In this document: positions 60,401-64,000 of the stretch, in pieces | Position numbering within the stretch: position 1 is the stretch's first letter | How the letters are laid out: every line of letters begins with the position of its first letter | Assembly (NCBI GenBank): GCA_963669155.1 | Contig: OZ022576.1 | Coordinates: forward strand, 35,043,555-35,107,554 | Source of the DNA: Arbacia lixula | Taxonomy: Eukaryota; Echinodermata; Echinoidea; Arbacioida; Arbaciidae | Length of the DNA: 64,000 nt | Direction: 5' to 3' | Notes under the pieces: generated by a model | Seen by the model: only the letters and a program-made list of their open reading frames with translations | Databases searched by the model: none | Told to the model about the DNA's origin: nothing | Translations under genes and position numbers: made by a program

Positions 60401-62357
60401 CGGGAAGGGCTACGGGGTGAACACGCCGGAGGAAGTCGGTAAGACCACCCTCTGGAGTGTATGATCATTGCATGTGCACACCCTTGTCAGTTGTGTTATG
60501 ATCATGCTTATAAAATGACTAGGTACATGCAGGAATGTAACTGTTCATTTTTTTGTGAATTATCTGATGGGGAAATACACGTTTTATTCAACTGTCTCGA
60601 ATGCCTTCTTCGTTATTCCGTCAGACGTATGCCATGTTTCTTGTTCTTGTTCTACTTCATGTGAAGTGTCTTTGTTTTGGGGTTTTTTTTTTTACCAGAC
60701 TGCATTGAGGAAGTTGCCGTCAACACGGGGATCCTGGTGGATCCTGTCTATTCCGGCAAGGCCATGTATCATCTCATCAAGAACATGAAGGAGAACCCTA
60801 CCATGTTCAAGGGGAGGAAGATTCTCTTCATACACACAGGTACGTGAGCGTATCATTACATCAGTCGTGATACATAAATACGTGTTGCTATTTTGGGCGC
60901 TGATAAACGTAGGGTGGCTTCCTGCCTGTTAGACATTTTTAATCCAAACTATCACAAATATACATTCGGGTTTATTATTTAAAGCCCACTTCTTCTCTTC
61001 TCCCGACCTGTCTCAAATAATAATCATTAGTCTTCTGCGGCCAGACCTGAGTGTTTATTGTACAGTTTGGATTGATACAAAATGTGTAACAGCCTGGAAT
61101 CAAGGCTGAGAACCAATAAGTATGACATCTGGGTTAAGCTTATACAGTTGAGGCCAGAAGTTTACATACACCCAGGAAATTCAAAGAAAAGTTGACATTT
61201 GCCAAACATCATAAAATTTACTGTATCTTATAAAGTATTTGTGCTACCATGATGAATTTGATATCAAACAAAAAGGTATGCCACGCTCCTTCATCACATT
61301 GCTTTGTCATCAGGAGCTGAAAAATATTTAAGGTGTTATTTTCCCAAAAAAGTATTTTTTTTTTAGACAAATTAAAAATAAAAACTTGACAAAAACATAT
61401 GTTTGTGCTAGTTACTTTTAAACACAAACATTTCAGGTTTAACATTTACGGATTTCTATGAAACGATGTTTGAAAATGTAATAACAAACAATAGAATATA
61501 TTTGGCCCGAATGTTAAATTTTTTTCTTCAAAGAAAATTCCACCTGAAATATAATGTTATCCCAATGGCATCTCAATCATGTGGAAGAGCTTCATGCGCT
61601 TTTTCATATGATACCAAATTCGTCATGGTAGTATTTATATTCCTGAAGATATAGTAAATTTTACGATGTAGAGCAAGCGAACAAATTTCACTGAATTCCA
61701 TGGGTGTATGTAAACTTTTGGCCTCAACTGTATATATGTTAGCTGTCGTTATTCATTGGGTAGCCATATTTTCGTACATCAACACAGCAATTTGATGCTT
61801 GTGTATGTGAGCCGTCGTCATTCCTTAGCTTGGCACCTGTTCGTTTTATATCAACACTGAGAATATCAAAAATTGGAGTCTTTTTTTCTCGAAATTAATT
61901 TGTTACGATCCTAAAGCTGTTACAATCCTAAAGCTGTCACAATATCGCCGTGTACTCATGGTGATCGGGAAACTGGTGCGTATGGTGTTGGTAATGATAG
62001 GTCTTGAGATCGTTGCAATAAATACACACAGCGTAATGCAGGCATAGGCCTAACGATTGACAAACTACATGTATGTCGTTCTATCATTGGTCATGAATCC
62101 CTCAAGAGGTAGACGTGTCGTGTAATTAGCGCACATGCCACCACGGCCTCGCTCCATGATTATTACTCTGTTGCTCCCAGGCTGCTCGATGCTCCCATGC
62201 TTGTGTTTTTGTTATTCTTTTTTTCTCTGCTCTAGGGGGCGTCTTTGATCTATTCAGTGGTGCCTTCTCAGCCAGAATGGTCAAGAAATCTTTCTCGGAG
62301 AACAAGGTATTCGATTGGATGCAGCTCACAGACAAGCCACCATGCGCAGCTCACTAA
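48357..62357 (+). CDS. D-cysteine desulfhydrase / ACC deaminase family PLP enzyme, nine exons
   Basis: Fold-type II PLP enzyme. Family members split D-cysteine to pyruvate, H2S and ammonia, or deaminate 1-aminocyclopropane-1-carboxylate. Joining exons 48357-48488, 49104-49217, 52562-52720, 55237-55364, 58300-58399, 59453-59553, 60260-60438, 60699-60839 and 62236-62357 gives one 391-residue frame with matching phases and GT/AG at every border. Key sites: Y-APSW and IPKH near residues 26-41; TPIQRW about 50-55; IKRDD about 66-70; GNK with Lys82, the expected PLP Schiff-base lysine; GGIFSN 105-110; [13 protein letters not shown] in exon 5; GGSSGSVTG 224-232, the phosphate loop; [11 protein letters not shown] 317-327 with Tyr322; IHTGG about 349-353. 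No targeting peptide is obvious, so the enzyme is probably cytosolic. An in-frame TAG (48321) precedes the ATG pair at 48357/48360. Whether it is a desulfhydrase or a deaminase cannot be decided by eye. AATAAA lies at 62792. Confidence 0.9.
49104..49217 (+). CDS. desulfhydrase exon 2
   Basis: 38 codons after TTTCCTTTCCAG. Carries TPIQRW and the IKRDDMTG-to-GNK block; the last codon is the PLP-binding lysine. Donor AAG|GTGAAT, with a minisatellite starting only a few bases downstream. Phase 0 at both ends. Confidence 0.9.
49224..49365. repeat. 24-bp minisatellite in intron 2, adjacent to the exon 2 donor
   Basis: About six units of GTCATC(G/A/T)CCG(T/A)AGTCGTGACC(G)TG. It begins within 10 bases of the splice donor. 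The Thr/Met-rich minus-strand frame is produced by the repeat. Confidence 0.85.
49546..49888. repeat. 176-bp tandem duplication in intron 2
   Basis: 49546-49721 and 49722-49888 are almost identical (GTGTGAAGGAGTCTAGATAC, CAAGAACGATGGCGAATGAT, CCAATGAATCAAGACAAGAA). Confidence 0.9.
49972..51669. mobile_element. ~1.7-kb foldback element, family E copy 1 (intron 2)
   Basis: Starts AGCCAAACGGCAGGCACCGG and ends GCGCTGCCGATTGACTGA. The first ~985 bases are a long inverted repeat (arms about 49990-50460 and 50513-50975), followed by two to three ~200-bp direct units with CGGTTGCGAAGTCCGTA, TTATTTTTGAGCCCAAACAA and AGGGTCAGGATCCAGCAAAG. A direct-orientation copy lies in intron 4. Confidence 0.88.
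51670..52561. other. intron 2 remainder, no gene seen
   Basis: Contains one copy of the short TGTCCAACAGCCTGGGAAG motif at ~51778. No coding until the exon 3 acceptor. Confidence 0.5.
52562..52720 (+). CDS. desulfhydrase exon 3
   Basis: 53 codons after CTCCTGGCCACAG. Encodes [31 protein letters not shown] and LLLWSTGE. Donor GAG|GTACGTGAG. Phase 0 at both ends. Confidence 0.93.
52736..53265. repeat. ~530-bp purine-only tract with a 37-bp minisatellite (intron 3)
   Basis: Almost entirely A/G on the plus strand. Units of AGAGTGGACGGAGAGAAGAA plus GGGGAGAGAAAGGGA repeat about four times between 52922 and 53060. It starts within 20 bases of the exon 3 donor. Long Arg/Gly/Glu frames (plus) and Pro/Ser/Phe frames (minus) over it are artefacts. 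Confidence 0.95.
53266..54951. other. intron 3 remainder, no gene seen
   Basis: AT-rich, no coding or repeat structure recognised. Confidence 0.5.
54952..55155. mobile_element. ~204-bp MITE, family D (intron 3)
   Basis: Left GGCCCTGTCTTATACAGATG with TGCGATT; right AATCGCAACTCTACATGAGA then CGGGGCCC. Related pieces: the element split by the LINE at 44411-46012, and a fragment at about 60045-60090. Confidence 0.75.
55237..55364 (+). CDS. desulfhydrase exon 4
   Basis: Follows GATTGCAG. Encodes [20 protein letters not shown] and on to LKEHI. Donor AT|GTACGC, leaving two bases of a codon. A run of C starts 10 bases further on. Confidence 0.9.
55375..55394. repeat. poly-C run just after the exon 4 donor
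   Basis: About 20 C starting 10 bases downstream of the GT of intron 4. Confidence 0.9.
55543..55884. repeat. ~340-bp interspersed repeat, copy 2 (intron 4)
   Basis: Nearly identical to 37567-37910, including an expanded G-run (about 22 G here, 12 there). Similarity ends at GATACGGTAATAC, six bases before the foldback element begins. Confidence 0.9.
55891..57573. mobile_element. ~1.7-kb foldback element, family E copy 2 (intron 4)
   Basis: Same start (CAGCCAAATGGCAGGCACCG), inverted-repeat half, direct units and end (GCGCTGCCGATTGACTGA) as copy 1 at 49972-51669, with scattered substitutions and small indels. Both copies have the same orientation. Confidence 0.88.
57574..57690. repeat. small inverted repeat with a G-run centre
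   Basis: GGGGTACATTTATATTCA on the left against GAATATAAATGTACC on the right, around a 20-G run at about 57632-57651. Confidence 0.6.
57985..58172. mobile_element. 188-bp hairpin MITE (intron 4)
   Basis: Nearly perfect arms: GGTGTTTCACCAAGATGTTC and CGTAAGTTACGAACGACTTT on the left, complementary to AAAGTCGTTCGTAACTTACG and AGCTTGGTGAAACACC on the right, around a ~45-base loop. Confidence 0.9.
58300..58399 (+). CDS. desulfhydrase exon 5
   Basis: Follows CTCTAATAG. The first base completes a Met codon, then [20 protein letters not shown] and [13 protein letters not shown]. Donor CAG|GTACAT. Confidence 0.92.
59215..59355. repeat. degenerate (TTCAA)n repeat (intron 5)
   Basis: ATTCAATTCAGTTCAATTCA-type units for ~140 bases, ending about 100 bases before exon 6. 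Confidence 0.85.
59453..59553 (+). CDS. desulfhydrase exon 6
   Basis: Follows CGCTGTACCCAG. Encodes [20 protein letters not shown], with the PLP-phosphate loop GGSSGS, then [11 protein letters not shown]. Donor AA|GTAAGT, phase 2. Confidence 0.93.
60260..60438 (+). CDS. desulfhydrase exon 7
   Basis: Follows GTGAGCCAG. Completes a Lys codon, then [20 protein letters not shown] and a helix-rich segment to VNTPEEV. Donor G|GTAAGA, phase 1. Confidence 0.92.
60699..60839 (+). CDS. desulfhydrase exon 8
   Basis: Follows a T-run and ACCAG. Completes an Asp codon, then [20 protein letters not shown] and AMYHLI, ending ILFIHT. Donor G|GTACGT, phase 1. Confidence 0.93.
61145..61730. mobile_element. 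Tc1/mariner-type nonautonomous element (intron 8)
   Basis: Flanked by TA at 61143-61144 and 61731-61732. Terminal inverted repeats of 30 bp with one mismatch: CAGTTGAGGCCAGAAGTTTA then CATACACCCA. The ends closely resemble those of Tc1-family transposons such as Sleeping Beauty (from memory). 586 bp with no transposase. Confidence 0.92.
62236..62357 (+). CDS. desulfhydrase exon 9 (terminal)
   Basis: Follows TGCTCTAG. Completes Gly, then [14 protein letters not shown] and a C-terminal tail, stop TAA at 62355-62357. FIHTGGVF spans the exon 8/9 junction, as in the family. An AAG|GTATTC inside could be an alternative donor. Confidence 0.9.
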
Positions 62358-62921
62358 CGCTGGCTTCAACCATCTCCAACTGTCTTTCTGTTCACCCATA
62401 TATTCGTTAAAAAAATTGCAAAATGTCTAGCCATAATACCCTAAACAAAAATCGTCCTATTCATGTCTAAAAGTTATTTAGTGTATTCAAAGGTGGAATA
62501 CAGCAGCAGTATTGATGTAAAACATCTGTTTCTGTTATAGCATTATACGTGTATAACACATAACACAAATGTTTCAAACAAGTTTGAATTCTTTCTAGAA
62601 GTTGGCGTTAAAATGATCGTTGAATCATGTTAACATGTTATTATTAATTATTTATTTTCTTTTACAATTCAAATGAATTAAAAAATTGTCTAAGATAAAC
62701 ATATGGTGTATAAATGCACATGGATATAACATATTTATAAACTTCGAATATACATCTTGACAGGCCAAAAATAGTGTTTAAAATGTAATTAAATAAAACG
62801 TGCGTTTTATATATACACACGTTGTGAAGGCTATTTTGGTGCTGGATAGAGTGCTCGATATCACGGAAACGGAGCGAAGGATAAACACACAAGATACACG
62901 TTGACTACAGGTTCATCGTTT
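62358..62921. other. 3' UTR and downstream region of the desulfhydrase gene
   Basis: AT-rich. AATAAA at 62792-62797 is the best polyadenylation signal seen. No other gene. Confidence 0.45.
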
Positions 62922-63320
62922 CAGGGTTCCCAAGGTCATTGAAAATCCTGGAAAAATTTGTGGTCATGGAAAATCAGTGAAAAGTCAGGGAATTTGGAAA
63001 ATTTGTGAAAAGTCATGGAAAGGGGATTTTGGTCAGAGAAAATCCGTTAGTTCAAGAAAATTACGTGAGTTTTTGTTCAATATAATTTTGAATTTTGGAT
63101 GTTGGTGAAAAGAAAATGGTACCCTGGTAATAAACAGCCCATATACTAATGATAATAGATGTACATGTCGTGACTAAGATAGTGTGTGGAACGGATGGCT
63201 GTGAGGGGAGGTGGAGGCCATCATAACGTGTCTGATTTTGGAAATCGTACCAGAAAGGAAGTCATGGAAAGCAGCAATTTTGTCATGGAATTCTGTTTTC
63301 AAATTTATATGGGAACCCTG
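62922..63320. mobile_element. 399-bp MITE with CAGGGTTCCCA ends, hAT-like
   Basis: Perfect 11-bp ends CAGGGTTCCCA / TGGGAACCCTG around repeats of GTCATGGAAA and GTGAAAAGTCA(T/G)GGAA. CAGGG ends are typical of hAT elements; no clear 8-bp duplication is visible. Confidence 0.75.
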
Positions 63321-63337
63321 AATATATATACATATAC

Positions 63338-63339
<2 letters not shown>

Positions 63340-63436
<97 letters not shown>

Positions 63437-63459
63437 CACATATATGGACATATATATTT

Positions 63460-63499
<40 letters not shown>

Positions 63500-63500
63500 A
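63340..63500. repeat. (GT)n / (TA)n compound microsatellite
   Basis: About 48 GT units (63340-63435), a TATATA stretch, then about 13 more GT units to 63499. Frames through it are meaningless. Confidence 0.97.
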
Positions 63501-63547
63501 TCCGGAAAGGGAGGTTTTCGAAGAGGGCCGTTGGAAGACATTGTATA

Positions 63548-63600
63548 CCACTAATTAGGACCGGGCTTTCGGGCACCTGCTCTTCATCAGGATCTGGAAT
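63548..63600 (-). ncRNA. degenerate hammerhead-ribozyme-like core in a Penelope-like element tail
   Basis: On the minus strand CTGATGA (63590-63584) is followed after 13 bases by GAAA (63570-63567). The spacer AGAGCAGGTGCCC folds as a stem with three pairs and two A-C mismatches around AGGT, as expected from a decayed stem II. A possible stem III and cleavage site follow (GCCC...CCTA), but stem I pairs poorly. Penelope-like retroelements are known to carry hammerheads in their terminal repeats. Confidence 0.4.
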
Positions 63601-63883
63601 CAATAACATTAACGACAGTACGACAGTACAGTACAGTGCACGTATGAAATAACAATAAATACATCAACAAAAAGAACATGAGTTATGAAACGATAAACAT
63701 ATAGACGGCAGAAATATACAAAGTATAAAGTAGAAACGGTAGAAATAAATCGTATCATACTAATCAATATACAAGAATATACAAGAAATGGTCAATTACC
63801 TTCCCGATTTTGGTATATGCATTGGAATTATTGTGTGTCTGGTGTGCTTGAGCTATAGTGAAGTGATATGGCGTGTTTGGGGG

Positions 63884-64000
63884 TCAGTGTTTACTTAGGC
63901 GTGAAAATGGATGGTCATTGGCTGCATTGATACCACGTGGTCTTAAGGTTTGTAGTTTGGATATCCAATGAGACTCTCGTTTCATGATGGTGTCGTGGTG
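63884..64000 (-). pseudogene. Penelope-like element, GIY-YIG endonuclease C-terminus (cut by window end)
   Basis: The minus-strand frame entering at 64000 ends TGA at 63886-63884. Its 38 residues include MKRESHWISKLQTLRPRGIN, the RE-x-x-WI-x-x-L-x-T-L...G-N end of the GIY-YIG domain that closes Penelope-like proteins. The reverse transcriptase would lie right of the window, so intactness is unknown. The 3' tail with the hammerhead-like motif is at 63548-63600. Confidence 0.7.

Noticed and set aside
63186-63652. Val/Cys- and His/Thr-rich frames at the right end
   Set aside because: Direct translations of (GT)n/(CA)n; no start or domain support.

Overview
This window is animal nuclear DNA, most likely from an echinoderm and probably a sea urchin. 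Genes are sparse and intron-split. There are many TTAA-flanked miniature elements, DIRS and Penelope-like retroelements, a Tc1 element with vertebrate/invertebrate-type ends, homopolymer G/C runs and (GT)n/(CA)n arrays. The echinoid guess rests on general familiarity with these repeat families and was not checked by any search.

Three host coding loci can be supported. (1) 1846-2922, minus strand: the first coding exon of an unrecognised, highly charged and probably disordered protein, ending in a clean GTAAGA donor; the rest of that gene lies to the left of the window. (2) 11515-12900, plus strand: a single-exon type II membrane protein of the heparan sulfate 3-O-sulfotransferase fold. It lacks several residues needed for catalysis and carries a basic insertion of about 100 residues, part of which has intron-like borders. 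(3) 48357-62357, plus strand: a complete nine-exon gene for a PLP enzyme of the D-cysteine desulfhydrase / ACC deaminase family (391 residues in this reconstruction). All splice phases match, and the PLP lysine is the last codon of exon 2. Its upstream region is a tandem duplication of about 350 bp carrying a perfect cAMP-response element in each copy.

Most of the rest is mobile or repeated DNA. 13.4-14.4 kb: tandem duplication after the sulfotransferase. 14.5-22 kb: several MITEs, including a TTAA-flanked 494-bp element. 19.7 and 27.2 kb: two opposite-facing copies of a ~700-bp foldback element. 23.6-25.3 kb (minus) and 28.5-32.9 kb (plus): two degenerate DIRS-type tyrosine-recombinase retrotransposons; both keep an internal complementary region and the plus copy has both inverted terminal repeats. 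33.9 kb: near-perfect 416-bp hairpin MITE. 39.7-44.3 kb: a ~4.5-kb element with ~85-bp terminal inverted repeats and a 2.4-kb inner palindrome made of tandem units. 44.4-46.0 kb: a 5'-truncated LINE nested in a MITE. Introns of the desulfhydrase gene hold two direct copies of a ~1.7-kb foldback element, a purine-only tract, minisatellites, a Tc1 MITE and hairpin MITEs. The right edge cuts into a minus-strand Penelope-like element whose tail includes a degenerate hammerhead-ribozyme-like core.

No tRNA, rRNA, CRISPR array or bacterial-type operon was seen. Every functional statement about families is from memory; exon borders were read by eye from GT/AG signals, phase and protein continuity.
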